Source: Bacteroidales bacterium | Lineage (GTDB): Bacteria > Bacteroidota > Bacteroidia > Bacteroidales > Prolixibacteraceae | Length of the DNA stretch: 32,901 nucleotides | Assembly: GCA_015654795.1 (NCBI GenBank) | Contig: JAATGF010000170.1 | Coordinates: 1 to 32,901 of the forward strand | Direction: 5' to 3' | In this document: in pieces, positions 9,308 to 17,938 of the stretch | How positions within the stretch are numbered: position 1 is the stretch's first letter | How the letters are laid out: each line of letters starts with the position of its first letter | Made by a program: the position numbers and the translations under genes | The notes under the pieces: generated by a model | What the model saw: the letters and a program-made list of their open reading frames with translations, nothing else | What the model was told of the DNA's origin: nothing | Database searches by the model: none

Positions 9308-9926
9308 TCTTTAGTATTACTTTTGTTCCACCATCGTGCATCAAAATAATTCTGGTAGCAATATCTAAGATATTTCGGTAATCATGGTCAGTAATAATAA
9401 ATCCTTTGTTTATTGATTGTTCTTTAATCAAGTTTTTAATATCCTCTTTATAAATTGGATCAATGCCGTTAAATGGTTCATCAATCAGGATGTATCTAAC
9501 ATTTGAATGGAGGACTAACAAAATCTCTAAAATCCGCTTTTCTCCACCAGAAAGCTGTTTGCTTTTTTTATTAAGCATGGGTTTTATCAGGTCATTGGCT
9601 TTTATTAACGATGCATTTCTCTTGTCACAAAACAAATAAATAATCGTGCTTACCTTTATATGATTTGGTAAAAAATGATTTTGAGGTAAATAATTGACTA
9701 AGTTTCGATTATTTAACAATCCACGGATGATTTTGTGCCCAATTTTAATAAATTTCTGATCTGCAGATAACGAACCAAAGATGATTTTTAACAAAGTCGA
9801 TTTACCAGTACCATTCTTGCCTAATAATCCAATAATCTCACCAGGACGGCACGAAAGAAAAACATCGGTCAGCACATGCTTTGTGCCAAAACTCTTCATT
9901 ACACTCTCTACTTGCATATTACCCAT
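9273..9926 (-). CDS. ABC transporter ATP-binding protein of the fulvocin-like cluster
   Basis: 217 residues, a single nucleotide-binding domain with all canonical parts: Walker A GLLGKNGTGKST (33-44), Q-loop YLPQNHFLP, signature LSGGE (125-129), Walker B YILIDEP (145-151) and switch His181 in ITDHD. The end (ELKIWGYIP) is typical of short ATPases of the LolD/export type. The start overlaps the end of the preceding membrane-protein gene; a second ATG three codons in (9917) is equally possible. It would power a transporter with the small membrane protein upstream, either exporting the Cys-rich product or protecting against it. No full-size permease gene is visible nearby. Confidence 0.88.
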   Translation of the reverse strand: MGNMQVESVMKSFGTKHVLTDVFLSCRPGEIIGLLGKNGTGKSTLLKIIFGSLSADQKFIKIGHKIIRGLLNNRNLVNYLPQNHFLPNHIKVSTIIYLFCDKRNASLIKANDLIKPMLNKKSKQLSGGEKRILEILLVLHSNVRYILIDEPFNGIDPIYKEDIKNLIKEQSINKGFIITDHDYRNILDIATRIILMHDGGTKVILKNDELKIWGYIP

Positions 9927-10213
9927 ATAATTACTAAAAATAGTCCGATTATCAAGCTCAAAAACAAACTGGTTCCCCAGAGAATGGATTTACAAAGTCC
10001 CATATTATAATAAAAGTAATATTCACCCGGATTTCGTTTCTCATAAATTAAATAATGGAAATACATTGATGCCAAAATGTAAGTGTATCCAACTGTTTTC
10101 AATGAAAACTGTTCTGTTAAAAGCCATTCAAGAAAGCCCACTGCTATTGCCATTGCCAAAGAAGGAATAACAAGTTTTTTATAAAAAAACAATATGCTAA
10201 TTATTATACGCAT
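9908..10213 (-). CDS. Small integral membrane protein, probable partner of the ABC ATPase
   Basis: 101 residues if started at the ATG at 10213, the start I prefer. The frame stays open to 10390, but the upstream 59 residues are polar, unlike the rest, and include a stretch translated from the palindrome CCCCAATTGGGG. The protein has three to four hydrophobic segments with the shared pattern FHYLIYEKRNPGEYYFYYNMG between them. I recall similar short membrane proteins beside ABC ATPases in Bacteroidota peptide loci, but there is no named family I can assign. It overlaps the ATPase gene by up to 19 bp and so is very probably co-translated with it. It is short for an ABC permease, so it may work as an oligomer or with a permease encoded elsewhere. 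Confidence 0.6.
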   Translation of the reverse strand: MRIIISILFFYKKLVIPSLAMAIAVGFLEWLLTEQFSLKTVGYTYILASMYFHYLIYEKRNPGEYYFYYNMGLCKSILWGTSLFLSLIIGLFLVIIWVICK

Positions 10214-10616
10214 GGTATCTCTACTGCTTGTTTTCACCTTGATTATATTAACACTTAATTCATACACAAACTCCCCAATTGGGGGCGGTTTTGTAAGTTC
10301 ATTACCGTTTATTGCCAAAGTAAGAATATATTCTTTGCAAAACAAATTATCATGACTATTGTGTATTTTATGTTTGAAGTATTTTGACATGATTCACAAT
10401 TATTTTTTCACATTTTGAACTCAGAAAAAGTCATAAAAACAAAAATATGGAGCAAGAAATCGTCCTTTTTGTATATTAATAGGAATAGAGGGCCAATTGT
10501 TACCTCAAAAATACAATTATTTTATTTAGGATATTGATTAATTCATTAATAATCAGTTTCAATATTTGGCTATCATGCATATTAACAATGTATTGCCGTG
10601 ACAGATATTTGATTTA

Positions 10617-10946
10617 ATGTTTTACAACAGCTTTTCAAAAGCGGCACCCCTACAGTTGACTGCTGATCTTAAGGTTGCTGCGCAAAACTTTATCCATGCT
10701 TTGGATAATATGCCTCGTCTGTTGGTGAAGTACCGGGCGGAAAACGAGAGAATCCCGAAAGATATTCCAGTACTGAAAGAAGTAGTCGAAGCTGTATGGC
10801 GCAAGGAGGACAAGCTAAAGGGGTTGAAAACCGAGTTGAACAACCTTGAAAGACAGATTAAACTCTCGCTAAAACCTACTGAACAAACGGAAGGCAAATC
10901 ATCGGAGATTGTGGCAGGCAATCAAAACAGCACCCAGCTCCCTTAA
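10617..10946 (+). pseudogene. C-terminal remnant of a conjugative-element helicase/DNA methylase protein
   Basis: 109 codons. The translation resembles the extreme C-terminus of the very large Snf2-type helicase/N6-methylase proteins (well over 1,500 residues) carried by Bacteroidota conjugative elements: NFIHALDNMPRLLVKYRAEN, IPVLKEVVEAVWRKEDKLKGL, then NNLERQIKLSLKP. The first few codons do not belong to that family, and nothing upstream continues it. It is therefore a cut-off tail marking where an integrative element once lay. The assignment rests on my recollection of that C-terminal motif. Confidence 0.45.
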
Positions 10947-11838
10947 AATTCACACAATCGAATCACACGGTGGATGGGTCGGTGAGTGGATGTTCCTTTA
11001 CTTCATAACTTAAGACAACTAAAAGAAATAAAGGGAGAACGTTTGATTATTGCCTCTATTGATCAGGGGAATGTCGGAAAAAAATGTAATGCCATTGATA
11101 GATAATTAGTTGCAATGCAGGACGAAATGACTGCAGGAATTATTCGCAGCCATTTCTCGTTTAAAAAACTATTCTCGGTTTATATCCTGACAATTTCCAA
11201 CGCTGACAAATTGTTGTAACAGGATACGATCATCTATCATAACATTTCATCCGTGGTATGGAGTATCGATTATCTGTTGTTATATCCCCGGTTCTGTCGC
11301 TTTCACATTTTTGACAATAACAATAGAGATTAATTATATATATCAATATTTCCATCAAAAATATTTCGAGAACGCTTTCGACTGCGGACCAAATTATATA
11401 CCTCTTCCGTAAGTTGACTTTCCTGCTTTTGGAATATAACAGGTGTCAAATACTGTAATCCGAGTTTGATTGATCAACTGCCTGTTAAAGGAGAAGAAGT
11501 TGAACAATCGAACTTTTGCTCAAACTGATTCCTATAGGTTTGCTCACAAAAAAGACAGACAGAACCGGCCAGGTTGCAGGAAATTAATCCTACCTTTGAT
11601 ACTCAAAATATGCTAAAAAAGGCTAACAATAAAATCTTTTCGGGATTTATTCAGATTGTATACGGAATAATGATTAATTTTAGCAGCCAGTTTATGTGAT
11701 TTATAACATAAACTCTGGAAATTGAGGAGATATATTTTCCCGACAATTGGCGATTATGGGACTGTCTGGACGATGCTTTAATTATTGTAGGGGTTAAGTA
11801 CCTTAAAAACCAATAGCTTTCTGTTCAAAAACGAATCG
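10947..11838. other. Gene-poor stretch with traces of mobile DNA
   Basis: About 890 bp without an intact gene. One piece of a transposase can be read on the minus strand (listed separately). A short plus-strand run near 11000-11105 reads RQLKEIKGERLIIASIDQGN and then hits a stop; I do not recognise it. The rest has stops in all frames and no strong hairpin or repeat that I could find. No clear promoter for the following gene was seen. Confidence 0.45.
11388..11480 (-). pseudogene. Fragment of a DDE transposase
   Basis: The minus strand reads INQTRITVFDTCYIPKAGKS followed by TYGRGI and a stop. This matches the first catalytic-Asp region of a group of IS4-like transposases ('DxSxxPKSGKxTYGxG'). 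Only about 30 residues are recognisable and the frame is broken on both sides. It is a relic, not a working element. Confidence 0.35.
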
Positions 11839-11883
11839 ATGAAAGTCCCCCGCAAATTGGAAAAAGCTAAATATTATTATCTT

Positions 11884-13885
11884 ATGGTAAAATATTTTTT
11901 AATTCTGGTTTGTTGCATTACTCTGTTTGCTTGCGGAAGAGCCGACCACCAAATAGATAGTGCCCTCAAGCTTGCCGGCTCTAATTGTCCCCAACTTAAA
12001 AAGGTGTTAGTTCATTATAAAAACGACTCACTTAAATTGATGGCAGCAGAGTTTCTGATCAGGAATATGCCCGGACATTTTTCATATGACAGTTCTGAAT
12101 GTTTACCGACCTGCATTGGTTGCCTACGACTCATTAATCAAGTATCGTGAGAGACATCCGGAACTGAATTTAACTAGCCGAATGGACTCGATATGGAAAA
12201 ACACTTTGAAAACTCACAATATTTATGCGGATGTATATAGCCGTCCGGTTTTGGAAGATATCAAAAATATCTCTTCTGCTTATCTGACCACAAACATCGA
12301 CAAAGCCTACGAATCCTGGCGAAATAATCCTTATTCCGATAGTATTTCATTTGCCGATTTTTGTGAATATTTATTACCATATAGAAGACAACAGGGACTT
12401 TGTTTAGAAGAATGGCGAAACAAATTTTTTAATGATAATTTTTGCTATGCCAGAGAAAAATACCCAATGCCAATTCAGCGACTTGTTGATAGTCTATTAT
12501 TCAAGTACACTAATTTTATCCATACCTATGAAATTATGTCTGATTATCCGTATTTGAAATTAACCGATTTTTATATCGCCAAAAGAGGCGAGTGTGGCAC
12601 CAAATGTTGGTTCAATTCGATGCTTTTCGCCTCACTTGGAATTCCTGTTGCTATTGATTTTGTCCCCTCCTGGGGGAATCGTAACGACAAGCATCAATGG
12701 AACGTTTTGGTATATAATGGGAAAACTTACCCGTTTGAGTCTTTCTGGGAAGAAGACAAATGGAAATACAAAAAGCTATATAACAATATGTCTTCCGATC
12801 CGCTATATGGAGACTTCAGACTGGCTAAAGTATTTCGTTACAGCTACCAGACTGACCGAACAGGACCTGCAAACGACATCAATGTATCGAACAACGATAT
12901 TCCTCCTTTATTTCTTAATACCAAAAAGAAGGATGTTTCGTCTGAATATTTTGAAACTTCTGATGTAGAAATTTCTTTAATCAATTTGCCTCGGGATATC
13001 CGCTATGCTTATTTGTGTGTGTTTAGTTCACACAACATTATTCCGGTACAATGGGGCAAAATAAAAAGTAATAGAGCAATCTTTAAAAACATGGGGAGGG
13101 ATGTTGTTTATGTACCGGCTTATTACAAAGATGGTATGCTAATACCTTCTGGACAAGCCTTTCATCTGGATTACTCCGGACAAAAAAAATATTTTGAACC
13201 CACTGGTTCTAAAATATCCATTACAATTAAACGGAAGTATCCTGTTTTCCCGTTTAAGAAGGAATGGGCAGAAAGTTTGGTAGGTGGTAAATTTCAAGGT
13301 GCCAACCGTGCGGACTTTGGCAAAGCTGTCGATTTATACACGATTAAAGAACCTCCTGACTTTATTCCTCAAAATAAGGATATTCACTCTCCAAACACTT
13401 ACCGATATGCCCGGTTTATTTTTGCAAAAGGAAAATACGGAAATCTGGCAGAAATCAAGTTTTATAGCGCATCTGATAATCAAATGATTGCGTTAGATGG
13501 GAATCCGGTTTATTCGGATGAGCTGATCCCTGATGTGATGTCCAAAGCTCTTGATAACAATATATCAACCTTTATTCTTCCATATATGCCGGGACGAACA
13601 AGTCGTTTTCCTTGGTGGGTTGGATTGGACTTTGGCAAACCAAAGAAAATAACAACCATCGGATTTTGTCCAAGAACCGATGAAAACAATGTAATGATCG
13701 GTCTCAATTATGAACTACAGTACTGGGATAATGGATGGATCTCACTAGGTGAACAAAATGCAGCTGCGAATGAATTGAACTATAAAAATGTCCCTGCAAA
13801 TGCACTCTTTATTTTAAAGTGTACAGACAAAGGCCGGGAAGAACGCATTTTTACAATTGAAAATGGCAAACAGGTTTGGAGGTAG
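11884..13885 (+). pseudogene. Frameshifted lipoprotein with transglutaminase-like core and discoidin-like C-terminus (copy 3 of 3)
   Basis: Two overlapping frames together make one family member of about 667 codons. Frame 1 (ATG at 11884; frame open from 11839) gives the signal peptide and lipobox (LFAC, Cys17) and the family motif up to FLIRNMPGHFSYDSS. It then continues out of register to a stop at 12150. The rest of the protein runs in the next frame from about 12086 (YRPALVAYDSLIKYR) to 13885. One extra base, or two missing, near 12085-12110 explains this. The core keeps the Cys (RGECGTKCW) and His (DKHQWNVLV), but the third position reads PFESFW, Glu instead of Asp. The C-terminus is intact (WVGLDFGKP, GFCPRTDEN, RIFTIENGKQVWR). 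It may be a recent pseudogene or a sequencing error. Confidence 0.72.
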
Positions 13886-13977
13886 AAATGGGCTAAATGT
13901 TATTTCCCGAAAAGTAACCTATTCGTTAAATTTATAGATGTCAACTGTAGCGTTTGCATTGAATATTTTTAACATTT

Positions 13978-14574
13978 CTGATTTTAAGGCAGATCAAACC
14001 TTAACCAAGGACACTGTGCCTGTGAATATGTGGTTGCCACTTTATATTGGACTGCATGGGATGTAGAAAAGCAGCGCTCGAGGTGGCAGATTATATAACA
14101 GCCGTTCAATATATTGCTCAAACCGGTTTGAGCAATATTATCGGAAGACATGAATTGGCAGATTTGTTACAGGAAAGAGTTAAAATTGCCGAAGACCTTC
14201 AAAAATTGTTGGACGAGAATATAAATCCATGGGGAATTACCTGCCAAGCTGTGGGGATAAAAAAAATTACTATTCCCCAGGGTTTGTCTGATGCCATGAG
14301 TAAACAGGCTCAAGCTGAAAGGGAGCGCAAAGCGAGAGTTATCCTTGGAACAGCCAAAACAGAAATTGCCGAAAAGTTTGCCAAAGCCAGCGAATCACAC
14401 ATAAGCAATCCGGTAGCACTGCAATTAAGAGCCATGAACCTCATAGGTGAAAGATTAAAAATAGGCTCGATGATAATTGTACCTGGCTCTGCGCTTGATG
14501 CTATAAACCTGGGCGGAATCAGCGGCATTACTTCGCTTGCTCAACTAAATAAGACGGAACAAAAAACGCTATAA
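13978..14574 (+). pseudogene. Degenerate partial copy of the slipin (SPFH) gene
   Basis: These 597 bp closely match 17172-17767, the C-terminal two-thirds of the intact slipin gene downstream, by direct comparison. The copy begins abruptly at CTGATTTTAAGG, with no start, promoter or N-terminal membrane region. Relative to the intact gene it has a 2-bp insertion (GTGAATatGTGG, near 14026) and a 1-bp loss in a run of A (near 14070). From 14047 a 175-codon frame stays open to the same stop (TSLAQLNKTEQKTL). It is a dead duplicate. It sits 92 bp after copy 3 of the transglutaminase-like genes. Confidence 0.85.
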
Positions 14575-14677
14575 TCCTCCACACAATTGCTTTTAGCACA
14601 ACTCATAAAACCTGATATTTTTCAGTAAGAACCTGAAAAGTTTGATTTATATTTCGCCCTTTAAAAAAATCAGAAAG

Positions 14678-15931
14678 ATGAACAAGATATTGTTAACCGT
14701 TGGTTTGTTTTCCGTGCTGACTTTAAACTGCCTGGCCCAGAATGTAAGCAAAGGCAAAATAATCACTGAGGATAAGGGTAAAGGTTTTTACTTCGAGTCG
14801 ATACTGAAGGATGTGACCGCCGTTGAAGAAAAACTGGCAGAAAAAGAACCATATAAGCGCTTTGTGATGGATCAGTCGGGCATGGATTTGCCTAATAATC
14901 TGGCCTTATACAAAACAGTTTGGAGCAATCCAACCCAGTCCCAGGGAAACGCCGGAACTTGCTGGAGTTTCTCGACAACCTCCTTCTACGAATCGGAAGT
15001 TCTGCGCCAGCAAAACAAAAAAGTAGAAATCTCGGAGACTTATTTTGCCTATTGCGAATACATCGAAAAAGCCCGCCGCTTTATTGAAAAGAGGGGAAAC
15101 TCGGTATTTTCGGAAGGATCAGAAGGAAATGCGCTGTCCCGCATTATGAAAATATATGGTGCAGTTCCTGATGAAGCCTTCACCGGATTAATCGATGGAC
15201 GAAAATTTCACAGTCATGCAAAAATGATTGAAGAAATGACTGCCTTCCTGAATTCTATGAAAACCTCGAATGCATGGAATGTTGAATATGGACTGGAAAC
15301 CATCAAATCGATCATGAACCACTACATTGGTGTTCCGCCAACTGAATTTGTAGTTGATGGCAAAACTTTTACGCCGAAAACTTATCTGAAAGATTACCTC
15401 AAAATCAACCCTGACGATTATGTGGAAATTCTCTCGTATAAACAAGAGCCTTACTGGCAGCAGGTTGAATACAAAGTACCAGACAACTGGTGGCACAACA
15501 AAGATTATTACAATGTTCCGCTCGATGATTTTATGGATGCGCTTAAAAAAGCGATTAAAAGCGGATATACAATGAGCATTGGCGGTGATGTGTCTGAATC
15601 GGGTTTCAGCCGCGAAACTAACTGTGCATTGATTCCTGATTACGACATTCCTTCAGCGTATATCAATGACGATGCCCGGCAGTTCAGGTTTTCAAACGAA
15701 ACAACCACCGACGATCATGGTATGCAGCTGATTGGCTATCTTGAAAATTACAAGGGCTCCGGCAAAGATTGGTTCCTGATCAAAGATTCAAGTTCCGGAT
15801 CAAGAAATGTGGGTTCAGGCAATCCCAATTTCGGATATTACTTCTTTCACGAAGATTACATCAAACTAAAAATGATGGGCTTTACGGTTCACAAAGATGC
15901 CGTAAAAGATTTGTTGAAGAAGTTTAAATAG
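14678..15931 (+). CDS. Secreted C1-family (bleomycin hydrolase-like) cysteine peptidase
   Basis: 417 residues from the ATG at 14678, which starts a clear signal peptide (MNKILLTVGLFSVLTLNCLA, cleavage near AQN). The papain-type core of the Peptidase_C1_2/aminopeptidase C group is present: the Gln/Cys motif QGNAGTCWSFS (Cys95) and the His motif TTDDHGMQLIGY (His347). The usual Asn of the third motif (KNSW) is replaced by Asp370 in FLIKDSSSGS. Asn orients the His in these enzymes, so activity may be altered, though Bacteroidota homologues vary here. Unlike cytoplasmic PepC/BlmH it should act in the periplasm or outside, cleaving peptides. It stands alone, with a large hairpin about 140 bp downstream. 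Confidence 0.85.
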   Translation: MNKILLTVGLFSVLTLNCLAQNVSKGKIITEDKGKGFYFESILKDVTAVEEKLAEKEPYKRFVMDQSGMDLPNNLALYKTVWSNPTQSQGNAGTCWSFSTTSFYESEVLRQQNKKVEISETYFAYCEYIEKARRFIEKRGNSVFSEGSEGNALSRIMKIYGAVPDEAFTGLIDGRKFHSHAKMIEEMTAFLNSMKTSNAWNVEYGLETIKSIMNHYIGVPPTEFVVDGKTFTPKTYLKDYLKINPDDYVEILSYKQEPYWQQVEYKVPDNWWHNKDYYNVPLDDFMDALKKAIKSGYTMSIGGDVSESGFSRETNCALIPDYDIPSAYINDDARQFRFSNETTTDDHGMQLIGYLENYKGSGKDWFLIKDSSSGSRNVGSGNPNFGYYFFHEDYIKLKMMGFTVHKDAVKDLLKKFK

Positions 15932-16424
15932 TTTAGGCAAATCATATCAAGGTTGTGATTATCGATGAACTCATCACCCCATTCCGATAAAAATAGGGAA
16001 CGAGGTAATGGCATACAATGCGTTGAGATATTATCCTGTTACAGCTTTCAATACTTTTGAGAACAAACAAAAGCAAATAGTCGAACCTGAGAAAGGAAAT
16101 AACCTGCTTCTCACGTTCGACTATTTAATGTTTAATATTGTTTGTGTCCATATTTGTTTGGCCAGCAACAAGTTTGATTAATGCAACGAGCCAGAAATAC
16201 TAAAAATAAACGGAATTCATCAAGAATCCGATTTAATTGAACCAAACAAATTTTGAAATGAATTCGATCGATTTACAGGATAAAAGGTGGTCGATTTAGT
16301 CGGGATATCCGGGTTTTTCTCATAATTCCTTTTACGTGATTTCTAAAATATCACTACAGATATCGATATTTAAAGCGTCCAAATAGTTTAAAATAAGCTC
16401 CTAAATAATTTTTTTCCAATTTTA
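15932..16424. other. Intergenic region with one large inverted repeat
   Basis: About 490 bp between the peptidase gene and the GntR promoter. It contains the 19-bp hairpin listed separately. Otherwise it is AT-rich, with stops in all frames, and I see no gene. Confidence 0.5.
16075..16126. repeat. Large hairpin, 19-bp stem with one mismatch
   Basis: AAATAGTCGAACCTGAGAA pairs with TTCTCACGTTCGACTATTT across a 14-base loop, with one mismatch. The right arm ends in CTATTT. It could end transcription from the peptidase gene, but 140 bp is far from that stop. It could also be the core of a small repeat element. Confidence 0.55.
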
Positions 16425-16456
16425 TTTGGATTTTCAAAAGAATCATTGTATATTTG
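16425..16456 (+). promoter_or_regulatory. Promoter of the GntR-slipin operon
   Basis: A -33 box TTTG (16425-16428) and a -7 box TATATTTG (16449-16456) are 20 bp apart, matching the Bacteroidota consensus TTTG / TAnnTTTG. The start codon of the GntR gene follows 34 bp later. Confidence 0.75.
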
Positions 16457-16466
16457 TACTATACAA
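16446..16466. promoter_or_regulatory. Palindromic operator overlapping the promoter
   Basis: TTGTATA - 7 bp - TATACAA is a perfect inverted repeat that covers the -7 box and the transcription start. YtrA-type GntR proteins usually bind such sites and repress their own operon, so this is the likely autoregulatory operator of the gene that follows. Confidence 0.65.
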
Positions 16467-16490
16467 CTATTACAACATACATATAATACA

Positions 16491-16883
16491 ATGATAAATT
16501 TTATTCTAGACCCGAGTGGCGGAACGCCTTTCTACAGACAGATTATAGACCAAATTAAATTTGGGATTGCCTCTGGCAAATTAAAAACAGGCGAGCAGCT
16601 TCCAACTGTAAGGTCATTGGCAGTGATACTTAAGGTAAATCTGAATACGATCGCTAAAGCGTACAAAGAACTTGAAATCCTAAATATTCTTGATACCCAG
16701 CAAGGATCCGGCACATTTATCAATGCCAATGGGATTATCCTTACCGACGAAGAAAAGCAAAAAAAAATTCAGGACATCTGTAAAGAATTTTTAACTGTTG
16801 CTTATACCTATGGGTTTTCAAAAGATGATGTGATAACTGAACTCAAAAATAACAACCTTAATAATAATCTTAATAACAAGTAA
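16491..16883 (+). CDS. GntR-family transcriptional regulator, YtrA subfamily
   Basis: 130 residues from the ATG at 16491. The frame is open from 16446, but that part overlaps the promoter. The winged helix is typical: GGTPFYRQIIDQIKFGIASG, then LKTGEQLPTVRSLAVILKVN, then LNTIAKAYKELEILNILDTQ, then the wing QGSGTFI. The effector domain is the very short C-terminal helix (about 40 residues) of the YtrA type, with a low-complexity NNNLNNNLNNK tail. Its stop is 2 bp before the slipin start, so the two are co-transcribed and probably co-translated. YtrA regulators usually control adjacent transport or envelope-stress genes and themselves. Confidence 0.9.
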   Translation: MINFILDPSGGTPFYRQIIDQIKFGIASGKLKTGEQLPTVRSLAVILKVNLNTIAKAYKELEILNILDTQQGSGTFINANGIILTDEEKQKKIQDICKEFLTVAYTYGFSKDDVITELKNNNLNNNLNNK

Positions 16884-16885
16884 TT

Positions 16886-17767
16886 ATGAAAACAAAGAAC
16901 CTTTTTAACTCAGTTTCCACATCGTTATTAATCGTTATATCTGCAATATTAGCGATTCTTTTCTATCTCAAATATCTTGACATCAAAGTCTTTGTTGTTT
17001 TGATAGTGCTAACCATACTTATTACCAGTTCAATAAAAATTGCCGATCAATGGGAAAAAGCAGTTCTGCTGCGGATGGGTAAATACATTGGATTAAAAGG
17101 ACCGGGTATATTTTTTATTGTGCCGATTATAGATAACGTAATAGATTATATCGATCAAAGGGTTAGAGTGACTGATTTTAAGGCAGATCAAACCTTAACC
17201 AAGGACACTGTGCCTGTGAATGTGGTTGCCACTTTATATTGGACCGTATGGGATGTAGAAAAAGCAGCGCTTGAGGTGGCTGATTACATGACAGCCGTTC
17301 AATATATTGCTCAAACCGGGTTGAGAGATATTATCGGGAGACATGAATTGGCAGATTTGTTACAGGACCGGGTTAAAATTGCTGAAGACCTTCAAAAATT
17401 ACTGGACGAGAATACAAATCCATGGGGAATTACCTGTCAAACTGTAGGGATAAAAGATATTACCATACCACAGGCTTTATCTGATGCTATGAGCAAACAG
17501 GCCCAGGCTGAAAGAGAACGCAAAGCGAGGGTTATCCTGGGAACAGCCGAAACTGAAATTGCCGAAAAGTTTGCCAAAGCCAGCGAATCATATATGAGCA
17601 ATCCGGTAGCTCTGCAATTAAGGGCCATGAATCTCATAGGTGAAGGGTTAAAAATAGGTTCGATGATAATTGTACCCAGCTCGGCATTAGATGCAATGAA
17701 CCTGGGCGGGATCAGTGGTATTACTTCGCTTTCTCAATTAAACATAGCGGCACAAAAAACGTTATAA
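16886..17767 (+). CDS. Slipin/stomatin-like SPFH (band 7) membrane protein
   Basis: 293 residues. Two close hydrophobic segments at the N-terminus (about 10-50) anchor it. The SPFH domain follows: IADQWEKAVLLRMGKYIGLK, then GPGIFFIVPIIDNVIDYIDQ and RVRVTDF, then the helical part ALSDAMSKQAQAERERKARV and the small-residue C-terminus GISGITSLSQLN. This is the usual layout and near the usual length (250-300) of slipins, which form large membrane-associated oligomers. Many bacterial slipins pair with an NfeD protein; none is seen here. It is the second gene of the GntR operon. The same gene was the source of the broken copy at 13978-14574. Confidence 0.9.
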   Translation: MKTKNLFNSVSTSLLIVISAILAILFYLKYLDIKVFVVLIVLTILITSSIKIADQWEKAVLLRMGKYIGLKGPGIFFIVPIIDNVIDYIDQRVRVTDFKADQTLTKDTVPVNVVATLYWTVWDVEKAALEVADYMTAVQYIAQTGLRDIIGRHELADLLQDRVKIAEDLQKLLDENTNPWGITCQTVGIKDITIPQALSDAMSKQAQAERERKARVILGTAETEIAEKFAKASESYMSNPVALQLRAMNLIGEGLKIGSMIIVPSSALDAMNLGGISGITSLSQLNIAAQKTL

Positions 17768-17857
17768 TTCTTTTGATCCGGTATTGTTAATCTGTTTAAA
17801 TACACATTACAATAAATTTAAAAGAAAAATTTATACGAAAAATGTTATTCAGTAATT

Positions 17858-17893
17858 GGAAAGGTAAGATATCGCTTCTCATCTTACCTTTCC
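17858..17893. terminator. Strong hairpin after the slipin gene
   Basis: A perfect 13-bp stem (GGAAAGGTAAGAT / ATCTTACCTTTCC) with a 10-base loop, 90 bp after the slipin stop. Only a short T run follows. It is the probable operon terminator. Confidence 0.65.
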
Positions 17894-17938
17894 TTTAGCT
17901 ATATCTTCAGCGTACTTTAAGTAAGGTTTGAATAATCT

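Noticed and set aside
10273-10284. Palindrome CCCCAATTGGGG upstream of the small membrane-protein gene
   Set aside because: A 12-bp perfect palindrome, but alone, within an alternative reading of the gene's 5' end, and with no promoter boxes or regulator linked to it.
10214-10390. N-terminal extension of the small membrane protein to 10390
   Set aside because: 59 polar residues with no relation to the membrane part; the internal ATG at 10213 gives a compact hydrophobic protein.
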